Origin: Simplicispira metamorpha
Lineage (GTDB): Bacteria > Pseudomonadota > Gammaproteobacteria > Burkholderiales > Burkholderiaceae_C
NCBI RefSeq assembly: GCF_004341365.1
Contig: NZ_SLXH01000001.1
Coordinates: 1 to 64,000, forward strand
Direction of reading: 5' to 3'
Length of the DNA: 64,000 nucleotides
Below the pieces are notes generated by a model, which saw nothing but the letters and a program-made list of their open reading frames with translations, was not told the DNA's origin and searched no databases. The position numbers and the translations under genes were made by a program. Below are positions 26,206 to 34,150 of this stretch, piece by piece. Every line of letters starts with the position of its first letter. The stretch's first letter is position 1.

Positions 26206-27898
26206 CCAGCACCTGTCCAATGCGCTGGCGCAGGATGGCCACACGCATTTCGAACTCAGGCAGCACCCACTGGGCAAACGCCTGGGCGGGGGCACTCCAG
26301 CGCTCACCGTGGCTGTGCGCGCTGATCTGGCCCCAGGCCCATTCGAGCAGCAGCAGGGCCACGGCGCGCAGGTAGTCGTCGGCCACCCAGTAGGGCAGTT
26401 CGGGGTCGGACTGCGCGGCAATCGCCAGGGTGTGCGTGATCTCCACCAGCGCATGGCGGCGTGCGCTGGCCGCAGCGCTGGGGGCGGCACCGGGCAGCGT
26501 GCCCAGCAGCGTGCTCAGGCCCTGGCCGCCGTCGGCCAGCACCTTGCGCACCAGCAGGTCGATGGCCTGAATCTCGTTGGTGCCCTCGTAAATCATGGAC
26601 ACGCGGGCGTCACGCACGATTTGTTCTACGCCCCACTCGCGCACGTAGCCATGGCCGCCAAACACCTGCAAGCAGGCGCTGGCGCCCTGAAACCCCTGGT
26701 CGGTGAGCGCGGCCTTGAGCACGGGCGTGACCAGCGCACACCAGCGCTGGGCGCTGGCGCGCTCGCTGGCATCGGGGTGGTGCCGGGCCACGTCCAGTTG
26801 CAAGGCGGTGTGGTAGGCCAGCACGCGGCCACCGTCGATCCAGGCGCGCTGCGTGTGCAGGATGCGCCGGATGGCCGGGTGGTCGTGGATCAGGCTGACG
26901 GGCTCGGTGGCGCCGGGCGCGCGCATCTGGCGGCGCTCCTGGGCGTAGGCGCTGGCTTTTTGCCAGGCCGCTTCCAGCAGGCCAATGCCTTGCAGGCCCA
27001 CGTGCAGGCGCGCGGCGTTCATCATCACGAACATGGCGGCCAGGCCCTTGTGCGGCTCGCCCACCAGCCAGCCGGTGGCGTCGTCAAAGCGCATCACGCA
27101 CGTGGGGCTGCCGTGCAGGCCCATTTTTTCTTCGATGCGCTCGCAGACCACGGCATTGCGCTCGCCCAGGGCACCGGGCTGGTGGACGTGCGGCAGCATT
27201 TTGGGCACAAGAAACAGCGACAGCCCCTTGGGCCCGGCGGGCGCATCGGGCAGGCGCGCCAGTACCAGGTGGATGATGTTGTCGGTCAGGTCGTGCTCGC
27301 CGCCGGAGATGAATATCTTGCTGCCACTGACGCGCACGCTGCCGTCGGGCTGGGGCACGCCTTTGGTGCGCACCAGGCCCAGGTCGCTGCCCGCGTGGGC
27401 TTCGGTCAGGCACATGGTGGCCAGCCATTCGCCGGTGGCGATTTTTTCCAGGTACTGGGCCTGGAGCGCGTCACTGGCGTGGTGCTTGAGGCACTCGTAG
27501 GCGCCGTGCAGCAGGCCCGGCGCCATCGTCCAGCCCTGGTTGGCGCCGGGCAGCCATTCAAACAGCACGCATTCGAGCACGGCGGGCAGGCCCTGGCCAC
27601 CATGCTCGGGCGCGCACGACAGCGAGGGCCAGCCCGCCTGCCAGAAGGCCCGGTAGGCATCGCGAAACCCGGTGGGCGAATGCACTTGCCCGGCATCAAA
27701 GCGGCAGCCTTCCTCGTCGCCACTGCGGTTGAGCGGGGCGATGGCGCTATCGACAAACCGGGCCGCCTCGTCCAGCACCTGCGCGGCCAGGGGGCCGTCG
27801 GTATCGGCAAACGGCGCCAGCGCCTGCCAGCGGCGGGGTGCCTGGAGCACGGTGGTCAAGAGGTGCTGGATGTCGTCCAGAGTGTGGCGTGCTTGCAT
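26189..27898 (-). CDS. acyl-CoA dehydrogenase, long (DmdC-like) type
   Basis: A 569-residue FAD enzyme of the long acyl-CoA dehydrogenase subclass: N-terminal helical lead, MCLTEAHAGSDLG FAD/substrate loop (~165), VSGSKIFISGGEHDL, catalytic Glu region MIYEGTNEIQAIDLL (~425-440), and a ~130-residue extra C-terminal helical domain. It is the promoter-distal gene of the minus-strand run with Bug, SDR, feruloyl-CoA synthetase and hydratase. It could desaturate dihydro-hydroxycinnamoyl-CoA so that phenylpropanoates enter the same route (inference from context). A dispersed repeat contributes its C-terminus. Confidence 0.88.
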   Translation of the reverse strand: MQARHTLDDIQHLLTTVLQAPRRWQALAPFADTDGPLAAQVLDEAARFVDSAIAPLNRSGDEEGCRFDAGQVHSPTGFRDAYRAFWQAGWPSLSCAPEHGGQGLPAVLECVLFEWLPGANQGWTMAPGLLHGAYECLKHHASDALQAQYLEKIATGEWLATMCLTEAHAGSDLGLVRTKGVPQPDGSVRVSGSKIFISGGEHDLTDNIIHLVLARLPDAPAGPKGLSLFLVPKMLPHVHQPGALGERNAVVCERIEEKMGLHGSPTCVMRFDDATGWLVGEPHKGLAAMFVMMNAARLHVGLQGIGLLEAAWQKASAYAQERRQMRAPGATEPVSLIHDHPAIRRILHTQRAWIDGGRVLAYHTALQLDVARHHPDASERASAQRWCALVTPVLKAALTDQGFQGASACLQVFGGHGYVREWGVEQIVRDARVSMIYEGTNEIQAIDLLVRKVLADGGQGLSTLLGTLPGAAPSAAASARRHALVEITHTLAIAAQSDPELPYWVADDYLRAVALLLLEWAWGQISAHSHGERWSAPAQAFAQWVLPEFEMRVAILRQRIGQVLEFKPN

Positions 27899-27907
27899 GA
27901 TTTGCTT

Positions 27908-27966
27908 CTTTTTTGATAGCTGCTTGCGCTTGCTGCATAAGCGCCAGAGGCACTTTTTACTTAAAA
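27908..27966 (+). repeat. ATAGCTGCTTGCGC repeat between bug and acyl-CoA dehydrogenase
   Basis: TTTTTTGATAGCTGCTTGCGC, variable middle, ATAAGCGCCAGAGGCACTTTTT. It lies in a co-directional, probably co-transcribed gap, just upstream of the acyl-CoA dehydrogenase start codon. Confidence 0.85.
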
Positions 27967-28022
27967 ATGGAGGCCCCTGCGTGTGCCCCTGCCAGCCGCC
28001 GCAGGCGACCCAAGCGGGCTTT

Positions 28023-29015
28023 TTACGACTCCGCAGAGAACCCGATGCGCTTGATCAGCGGGCCCCAGGTGTCGTACTCGGCCTTTTGCCAGCGGGCCTG
28101 CTCTTCGGGGGTGGAGCCGTGCGGAATCAGGCCCACGATGGCCAGGCTGTCCGTGACCGATTTTTCTTTCAGCGCGGCGTTGATGGCGGCGTTGGCGGCG
28201 GCAATCACCGGCTTGGGCGTGGCCGCCGGGGCGTAAAAGCCGAACCATTCTTCGGTGGTCAGCTCGGCAAAACCCTGCTCGGCAAACGTGGGCACATCGG
28301 GCACATACGGCGATCGCTTGGGGCCCGAGGTGGCCAGAATGCGCAGCTTGCCCGCTTTGGCGTTGGCAATGAAGTCGCCGTGCGGCGTGACCATGGCGGC
28401 CACCTGCCCGCCCACCACGTCCGTCACGCCGGGGATGGAGCCACGGTAAGGCACATGGCGCAGCTCCACGCCGCTGTTCAGGCCCAGCAGCGCGCCCAGA
28501 AAGTGGGGCGTGGTGCCCGCACCGGGCGAGCCGTAACTGGCATCTTTGGGATTGGCCTTGGCCCAGGCCAGGAAGTCTTTCACGGTCTTGACGCTGGCGG
28601 GCACCATCGGCCCCACGGCCAGGCCGTGGTGCATGACGGCACCAATCGAGACGGGCGCAAAGTCCTTGTCGGTGTAGTTCATCTTGCTGAAGATGTGCGG
28701 GTAGTTGGCCAGGGCCGATACCTGCGCCAGCGCCAGCACCGAGCCGTCAGCGGGCGCGCTCTTGAGGGTTTCCAGCGCAATGCGCCCGCCCGCGCCGGGC
28801 TTGTTCTCGACCACGCCGGGGTATTTGCTGAAGGCGCTGCCGCCCCATTTTTCGGCCACGCGGCGGGCCACGGTGTCGCCCGAGCTGCCCGCAGGAAAGC
28901 CGAAATACACCTTCACCTGCTCCACCTGCGCGTGGGCAGCAAACGGGTAGAAGGCGCCCAGTGCGGCGCTGGCGCCCAGGGCTTGAACAAATTGGCGGCG
29001 GGTGGTCATGGTCAT
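28023..29015 (-). CDS. Bug/TctC-family periplasmic solute receptor
   Basis: About 330 residues. An N-terminal twin-arginine-like signal (TTRRQFVQALGASAALG, cleavage after AHA near 29) leads to the Bug fold: VYFGFPAGSSGDTVARRVAEK, VENKPGAGGRIA, SYGSPGAGTTPHFLG, VPTFAEQGF. Bug proteins bind carboxylates for tripartite tricarboxylate-type uptake or signalling. Its place inside the hydroxycinnamate gene run suggests an aromatic acid ligand (inference). No TctA/TctB membrane genes are nearby. Start at 29015 or 29009. Confidence 0.88.
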   Translation of the reverse strand: MTMTTRRQFVQALGASAALGAFYPFAAHAQVEQVKVYFGFPAGSSGDTVARRVAEKWGGSAFSKYPGVVENKPGAGGRIALETLKSAPADGSVLALAQVSALANYPHIFSKMNYTDKDFAPVSIGAVMHHGLAVGPMVPASVKTVKDFLAWAKANPKDASYGSPGAGTTPHFLGALLGLNSGVELRHVPYRGSIPGVTDVVGGQVAAMVTPHGDFIANAKAGKLRILATSGPKRSPYVPDVPTFAEQGFAELTTEEWFGFYAPAATPKPVIAAANAAINAALKEKSVTDSLAIVGLIPHGSTPEEQARWQKAEYDTWGPLIKRIGFSAES

Positions 29016-29075
29016 GTCTCCATTGGTGTTGTAGTGAATGTCAAAAGAAGGCGTGCAGCGACGCCGGGGGGCATC

Positions 29076-29861
29076 TCATCGCGGGGCCATGCGCAGCGCC
29101 CCATCGAGCCGGATCACCTCGCCATTGAGGTGGCCGTTGGTGACGATGTGGCAGGCCAGCTCGGCAAACTCTTCGGGCTTGCCCAGGCGCGGCGGAAACG
29201 GGATGCTGGCGGCCAGCGATTGCTGCACGGCCTCGGGCAGCTCTTGCATCAGCGGCGTGGCAAACAGGCCCGGCGCCACGGTGCAGACGCGGATGGCGTG
29301 CTGCGCCAGGTCGCGCGCCATGGGCAGCGTCATGCCTGCCAGCCCGGCTTTGGAGGCGCTGTAGGCCTGCTGGCCCACCTGGCCATCGAACGCGGCCACC
29401 GAGGCGGTGAACACCATCACGCCGCGCTCGCCGCACTCCAGCAGCGGCAGCCTGGCGCAGGCGGCGGCAAACAGGCGGCTGACGTTGTAGGCGCCGATCA
29501 GGTTGATCTGCACCACGCGCACAAAGTCTTCCAGCGGTGCGGCGCTGCCGTCGCGCTGTACCACGCGCTTGGCACTGCCCACGCCGGCCACGTTCATGAG
29601 GATGCGCGCGGGGCCGTGGGCGGCAGCCGCTTGCGCCAGCGCAGCGCTGACGCTGGCGGCATCGGTGATGTCGCAGGCGCAGGCCAGGGCGCTGCCCGCA
29701 CCGCAGTCCGCGTTGATGGCGGCGGCCACCGCATCGGCCTGCGCGGCGTTGCGGTCGAGCACGGCCACGCGGGCGCCCAGCCGGGCCAGCGTGCGGGCGG
29801 TGGCTTCGCCCAAACCCGATGCGCCGCCGGTGACGAGCGCGGCTTGTCCTTGAATCTGCAT
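29076..29861 (-). CDS. SDR-family 3-hydroxyacyl-CoA dehydrogenase (CouN-like)
   Basis: A 261-residue short-chain dehydrogenase: TGGASGLGEATA NAD site (~11-22), CDITDAASV, NVAGVGSA, catalytic Tyr-x3-Lys in YSASK (~167-171), and VCTVAPGLFATP. It resembles type II 3-hydroxyacyl-CoA dehydrogenases. In the cluster it would oxidise the beta-hydroxyacyl-CoA made by hydration of coumaroyl- or feruloyl-CoA to the beta-ketoacyl-CoA, the CouN step of the non-thiolytic hydroxycinnamate route. The start at 29861 lies 31 bp after the feruloyl-CoA synthetase stop. Confidence 0.88.
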   Translation of the reverse strand: MQIQGQAALVTGGASGLGEATARTLARLGARVAVLDRNAAQADAVAAAINADCGAGSALACACDITDAASVSAALAQAAAAHGPARILMNVAGVGSAKRVVQRDGSAAPLEDFVRVVQINLIGAYNVSRLFAAACARLPLLECGERGVMVFTASVAAFDGQVGQQAYSASKAGLAGMTLPMARDLAQHAIRVCTVAPGLFATPLMQELPEAVQQSLAASIPFPPRLGKPEEFAELACHIVTNGHLNGEVIRLDGALRMAPR

Positions 29862-29892
29862 GGTGTGTGTCCTTGGGGTGGTGCGCGGCGCG

Positions 29893-31749
29893 TCAGGCGC
29901 CGGGCTGGAGGATGTGCGGTGCGGTGCCGTCGTGCAGGGCCTGCACCAGCGCGTCGCGGTGCGTGAGCACGGCGCGCTGGTTAACGGAGCCTTTGTCGGT
30001 GATCTCGCCCTTGTCGATGGAGGGCGGCTCGGCCACCAGCAGCGCGCGGGCCACGCGGCTGGCGCTGCCGGTGGACTCGCGGGCCAGCTGGCCCAGCACG
30101 GCCTCGATGCGCTGGCGCACGGCGGGGTGGGCCACCACGTCGGCCCAGGGGGCGTCGGGGCCCAGGCCCGCCACATCGCGGCAGGCGGGGGCAGGAAACA
30201 GCAGCGCGCCCACTTCCTTGCAGTCCAGGCCGGTGAGCACCACGTCCTGGATGTAGGGCGCGCCCGCCACGATGATCTTGGCGCGCATGGGGCCCACGCT
30301 GACGAAGGTGCCCGTAGAGAGCTTGAAGTCTTCGGCAATGCGGCCATCAAACGCCAGGCCGCGGTGGATGTCGTGCTCGTCGATCCACTTCACCGCATCG
30401 CCCGTACACAGGTAGCCCTCGTCGTCGAAGGCGTCGCGCGTGGCGGCGTCCGAGCGCCAGTAGCCGGGCGTGACGTTGGGGCCGCGATAGCGCACTTCGG
30501 TCTTGCCGTCCACATCGACAAGTTTCAGCACCATGCCGGGCACGGGCGCGCCGATGTGGCCCGAGCGCACGTCGGGGCTGTTGACAAACATGGCAGACGG
30601 CGCCGATTCGGTCATGCCCAGGCCCGTGGCCATGACGATGCGCTCGCCGATGGCGGCCTCTTGCGTGGCGTGCAGGCTGTCCCACACGGGCTGGGCCAGG
30701 CCCGCCCCCGAGTAAAAGAACATGCGCACCCGCGACAGCAGCGTGCTGCGCAGCTGGGCATCGGTCTTCATGGCCTGGGCAATCATTTCAAAGCCGGTGG
30801 GCACGTTGAAGTACACCGTGGGCGCAATCTCGCGCAGGTTGCGCAGCGTCTCGCCAATGTGCGCTGCCGTGGGCTTGCCGTCGTCGATGTAGAGCGTGCC
30901 GCCGTGCATCAGCGTGAGGCCGAAGTTGTGGTTGCTGCCAAAGGTGTGGTTCCACGGCAGCCAGTCCACCAGCACGGGCGGGGCCTCGGCCAGCACGGGC
31001 AGCGACAGCGTGATCTGTTGCAGGTTGGCGCACCACATGCGCTGGGTGTTGATGACCGGCTTGGGCATCTTGGTGGAGCCGCTGGTGAACAGAAACTTCA
31101 CGATGGTGCCGGGGCCGGTGGCATGCATGGCCGCATCCACGGCGGCTGTGGCCACGGTGCTGCGCAGGCACCCGAAGGTGGTGCTCTGGCGGCCTTCGAT
31201 GGTGCCCTGGGCCAGCACCACCTCCACATCGGCGGCCACGGTGGCGGCAATGGCCGCGCCGTAGCGCGCGCCATCGGCGGCAAACACCAGGCCGGGGGTC
31301 AGGGTCTGGATGGCGTGGCGCAGTTTGTCGTAGTCCTGGCTGACGGTGGCGTAGGCGGGCGATACGGGGCAATAAGGCACCCCGGCGTAGATGCAGCCCA
31401 GCGCCAGCAGCGCGTGCTCCAGGGAGTTTTCACTGAGCACCACCACGGGGCGCTCGGCATTCAACCCGCGCTCCAGCAGCGCCTGGCCAATGCTGCGGGC
31501 AGCGTCCAGCGCCTGGGCGTAGCTGATGTGTTGCCAGTCGCCCGTGGCGCCGCCTGGCAAGGACACGCGGCGCGCCAGAAAGCTGTGCTCGGGCGTGACC
31601 TCGGCCCAATGCACCAGGTAATCGGTCACGCGCCGGGCGTAGGCGCCCAGGGGCAGATCGGCTTGCAGATAACGCACGCCGGGCGCACCGTCGCGCAGGT
31701 TGACGCGGGTGACGCCAAAGTTCATCGGGCGGTAACGGGGGGTGTTCAT
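29893..31749 (-). CDS. fcs: feruloyl-CoA / p-hydroxycinnamoyl-CoA synthetase
   Basis: A 618-residue ANL-superfamily adenylate-forming ligase, activating ferulate or p-coumarate with CoA and ATP. P-loop FLFTSGSTKMPKP (~215), LPWNHTFGSNHNFG (~265), GLGMTESAP (~375), YRGPNVTPGYW and GDAVKW. The N-terminal pattern and length match bacterial Fcs rather than benzoate or 4-coumarate plant-type ligases. The gene starts 4 bp after the upstream hydratase stop, consistent with one transcript. This is the committed step of the hydroxycinnamate block. Confidence 0.92.
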   Translation of the reverse strand: MNTPRYRPMNFGVTRVNLRDGAPGVRYLQADLPLGAYARRVTDYLVHWAEVTPEHSFLARRVSLPGGATGDWQHISYAQALDAARSIGQALLERGLNAERPVVVLSENSLEHALLALGCIYAGVPYCPVSPAYATVSQDYDKLRHAIQTLTPGLVFAADGARYGAAIAATVAADVEVVLAQGTIEGRQSTTFGCLRSTVATAAVDAAMHATGPGTIVKFLFTSGSTKMPKPVINTQRMWCANLQQITLSLPVLAEAPPVLVDWLPWNHTFGSNHNFGLTLMHGGTLYIDDGKPTAAHIGETLRNLREIAPTVYFNVPTGFEMIAQAMKTDAQLRSTLLSRVRMFFYSGAGLAQPVWDSLHATQEAAIGERIVMATGLGMTESAPSAMFVNSPDVRSGHIGAPVPGMVLKLVDVDGKTEVRYRGPNVTPGYWRSDAATRDAFDDEGYLCTGDAVKWIDEHDIHRGLAFDGRIAEDFKLSTGTFVSVGPMRAKIIVAGAPYIQDVVLTGLDCKEVGALLFPAPACRDVAGLGPDAPWADVVAHPAVRQRIEAVLGQLARESTGSASRVARALLVAEPPSIDKGEITDKGSVNQRAVLTHRDALVQALHDGTAPHILQPGA

Positions 31750-31752
31750 GGC

Positions 31753-32538
31753 TCAGTCCTCCTTGCGCACCTTGGCGGCGCGGCCTTCCAGGAAGTCGGC
31801 CAGGCGCGCCTTGGCTTCGGGCGCGCTTTGGGCAATGGCGGCCATCATGGCTTCGGTGAAGAAGCCCTGGTCGGCGGGCTGCTCGGCAATGCGCGGCAGC
31901 GCGTGCATGAGGGCGTAGTTGGTCAGCGGCGCGTTTTGTGCCACGCGCACGGCCAGCTCCAGCGCCTTGTCAAAGGCCTGGCCCTCGGGCACCAGGTACT
32001 GGGCCAGGCCCACACGCTCACCGTCTTGTGCGTTATAGACGCGGCCTGTGAGCATCATGTCGGCCATGCGCGCCGCACCGATCAATTTGGGGATGCGCAC
32101 CGCCCCGCCACCGCCGACAAAGATGCCGCGCGAGCCCTCGGGCAGCGCATAAAAGGTGGAGGCATCGGCCACGCGGATGTGGCAGGCGCTGGCCAGTTCC
32201 AGCCCGCCGCCCACCACGGCGCCGTGCAGCGCGGCAACCACCGGCACGGGGCCGTACTGCACCCGCTCCAGTGCGGCATGCCACATGCGCGAGTGGTGCA
32301 GGCCCTGGCCAGCATCGCGCTCTTGCAGCTCCGACAAGTCCAGGCCAGCGCAGAAATGCGGCCCATCACCGTCGATCACGGCGGCGCGCACGCTGGCGGG
32401 CATGGTGTCAAACAGATTGCGCAGGGCCAGGATCAGGCCGTCGTTCAAGGCGTTGCGCTTGGCCGCGCGGGTCAGGCGGATCACGGCGACTTCCTGTTGC
32501 TCGCCGCGCAGTTCGAAATGGATGTCTGGATGGGTCAT
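31753..32538 (-). CDS. crotonase-family enoyl-CoA hydratase (CouM-like)
   Basis: A 261-residue crotonase. Oxyanion-hole motif HFCAGLDLSEL (~62), ALHGAVVGGGLELASACH with the first catalytic Glu position (~112), and PEGSRGIFVGGGGAVRIPKLIG with the second (~134). Both hydratase glutamates are present. It does not have the appearance of the Pseudomonas Ech hydratase-lyase that makes vanillin. With the adjacent SDR and amidohydrolase genes, plain hydration of hydroxycinnamoyl-CoA is the better reading. The ATG at 32538 heads the operon, beneath an inverted repeat. Confidence 0.87.
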   Translation of the reverse strand: MTHPDIHFELRGEQQEVAVIRLTRAAKRNALNDGLILALRNLFDTMPASVRAAVIDGDGPHFCAGLDLSELQERDAGQGLHHSRMWHAALERVQYGPVPVVAALHGAVVGGGLELASACHIRVADASTFYALPEGSRGIFVGGGGAVRIPKLIGAARMADMMLTGRVYNAQDGERVGLAQYLVPEGQAFDKALELAVRVAQNAPLTNYALMHALPRIAEQPADQGFFTEAMMAAIAQSAPEAKARLADFLEGRAAKVRKED

Positions 32539-32563
32539 GGTGGCTTTCGTAATGGCGCAATTG

Positions 32564-32582
32564 TGGTTATAGTTAATAACCA
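32564..32582. promoter_or_regulatory. inverted repeat in ech/amidohydrolase divergent promoter
   Basis: TGGTTAT-AGTTA-ATAACCA: perfect 7-bp arms with a 5-base spacer, A/T-rich in a GC-rich context, 26 bases upstream of the hydratase start. Size and symmetry suit a MarR-family operator, and a MarR gene closes this cluster. Confidence 0.6.
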
Positions 32583-32696
32583 ATTCAAGCAAGCCAAGCC
32601 CATTTTTTGTTGGTGTTTACCCTTGATCTGCGCCACCCTCCGTGGTGCATGCCGGGGCGAGCGCGCAGCACACGGGCACAACCCGGGAGACACCCC

Positions 32697-33590
32697 ATGG
32701 ACTACGAAAATCTGATTGCCATCGACATCCACACCCACGCCGAAGTGAGCTGCCGAAACCCGTTTGACAACTACGGCGAGGAGTACGACCGCGCCGCCGA
32801 CAAGTACTTCAAAAATGGCCGCCGCCCCACCATTGCCGAAACCGTGGCGTACTACCGCGAGCAAAAAATCGGCCTGGTGATGTTCACCGTGGACAGCGAG
32901 TCCCAACTGGGCCGCCGCCGCATTCCCAATGAAGAAATCGCCCAGGCAGCGCGGGAGAACAGCGACATGATGGTGGCCTTTGCCAGCATCGACCCGCACA
33001 AGGGCAAGATGGGCGCCCGCGAGGCCCGCCGCCTGGTCGAGGAGGAAGGCATCCGGGGCTTCAAGTTCCACCCCACGGTGCAGGGCTACCACCCCTACGA
33101 CAAGATGGCCTGGCCCATCTACGAGGTGATTGCCGAACACCAGTTGCCCGCCATCTTCCACACCGGCCACAGTGGCATTGGCAGCGGCATGCGCTGCGGC
33201 GGCGGGCTACGGCTGGCCTACAGCAACCCCATGCACCTGGACGACGTAGCCATCGACTTCCCCGACATGCAGATCGTGATGGCGCACCCGAGTTTTCCGT
33301 GGCAGGACGAAGCGCTCAGTGTGGCCACGCACAAGCCCAACGTGTGGATAGACCTGTCGGGCTGGAGCCCCAAATACTTCCCCAAGCAGCTGGTGCAGTA
33401 CGCCAACACGCTGCTCAAAGACCGCGTGCTGTTTGGCAGCGACTACCCGCTGATCACACCCGAGCGCTGGATGAAGGATTTTCAGGAGGCCGGCTTCAAG
33501 CCCGAGGTGATGCCCGGCATCCTCAAGGACAACGCCGTGCGGCTATTGGGCCTGGACAAAAAAGCGCCCGCTGCTGCGCCGCAGACCTGA
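32697..33590 (+). CDS. amidohydrolase-superfamily beta-ketoacyl-CoA hydrolase (CouO-like)
   Basis: A 297-residue amidohydrolase-2 barrel protein: metal-binding DIHTHAEVS (His12, His14), IRGFKFHPTVQGY, IFHTGHSG, VMAHPSFPWQ, and LFGSDYP with the terminal Asp. Proteins of this type beside hydroxycinnamate CoA ligases act as 4-hydroxyphenyl-beta-ketoacyl-CoA hydrolases (CouO in Rhodococcus), cleaving the beta-ketoacyl-CoA by hydrolytic retro-Claisen to 4-hydroxybenzoate plus acetyl-CoA. No thiolase is present here, which fits. GGGAGA lies 7 bases before the ATG. Divergent from the hydratase operon. Confidence 0.82.
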   Translation: MDYENLIAIDIHTHAEVSCRNPFDNYGEEYDRAADKYFKNGRRPTIAETVAYYREQKIGLVMFTVDSESQLGRRRIPNEEIAQAARENSDMMVAFASIDPHKGKMGAREARRLVEEEGIRGFKFHPTVQGYHPYDKMAWPIYEVIAEHQLPAIFHTGHSGIGSGMRCGGGLRLAYSNPMHLDDVAIDFPDMQIVMAHPSFPWQDEALSVATHKPNVWIDLSGWSPKYFPKQLVQYANTLLKDRVLFGSDYPLITPERWMKDFQEAGFKPEVMPGILKDNAVRLLGLDKKAPAAAPQT

Positions 33591-33594
33591 CCGG

Positions 33595-34092
33595 TCAGTC
33601 GTACACCTTTTGCAGCAGCCGGATCAGCGTCTTGCGCTCGGTGGCGGTCAGGCGGGCGGTGGCGTCTTGCTCCAGCTGCGCGGCGGTTTGCTCGGCCTGG
33701 GCAGTCAGCGCGGCCCCTTCGGGCGTCAGGTGTACGCCCATGGCGCGGCCATCGCTGGGGTGGGGGCGGCGCTCAATCAGGCCGCGCCGCTCCAGTGCGG
33801 CAATCAGGCCCACCATGTTGGGCGGCAGCACGTTGAGCGTGGCGCACAGCTGGCGCGAGGTAATACCGGGGTTGTGCGCCACCAGCGACAACACCGAAAA
33901 CTCCACCACCTTGAGCCCATACACCGCCATGCGCTCCATGAACAGCCCAATCACCGACAACGAAGCCCGGCGCGCGTTGTAGCCCACCAGCGTGCGCAGC
34001 AGGCTGGTGTCCACGGCCTCGGTGGCGGGTGCGGGGGCATCGGTGCAGGCAGCGGGGGGCGGGGTCTTCTTGCGGGATCGGGTACTGGACAT
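33595..34092 (-). CDS. MarR-family regulator, CouR/FerR-like
   Basis: A 165-residue winged-helix protein. After a Pro/Ala-rich ~25-residue lead comes the MarR fold: VVEFSVLSLVAHNPGITSRQLCATLNVLPPNMVGLIAALERRGLI, then wing RRPHPSDGRAMGVHLT, then a C-terminal dimerisation helix. MarR repressors relieved by hydroxycinnamoyl-CoA are known for such clusters (CouR, FerR), and the inverted repeat at 32564 is a plausible target. Its stop is 4 bp from the amidohydrolase stop (convergent). It follows ligB on the same strand with 58 bp between. Confidence 0.85.
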   Translation of the reverse strand: MSSTRSRKKTPPPAACTDAPAPATEAVDTSLLRTLVGYNARRASLSVIGLFMERMAVYGLKVVEFSVLSLVAHNPGITSRQLCATLNVLPPNMVGLIAALERRGLIERRPHPSDGRAMGVHLTPEGAALTAQAEQTAAQLEQDATARLTATERKTLIRLLQKVYD

Positions 34093-34150
34093 GGGGCGCC
34101 ATTGTGCCGCGCCCGCCTGCCACCACCGCCTGCGCTGCGCCAGGCGGCGG

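Noticed and set aside
31753-32538. Hydratase as an Ech-type feruloyl-CoA hydratase-lyase producing vanillin
   Set aside because: Active-site surroundings look like plain crotonases, and the neighbours (SDR, CouO-like hydrolase, no vanillin dehydrogenase) fit hydration followed by oxidation and retro-Claisen hydrolysis. Kept only as an alternative.
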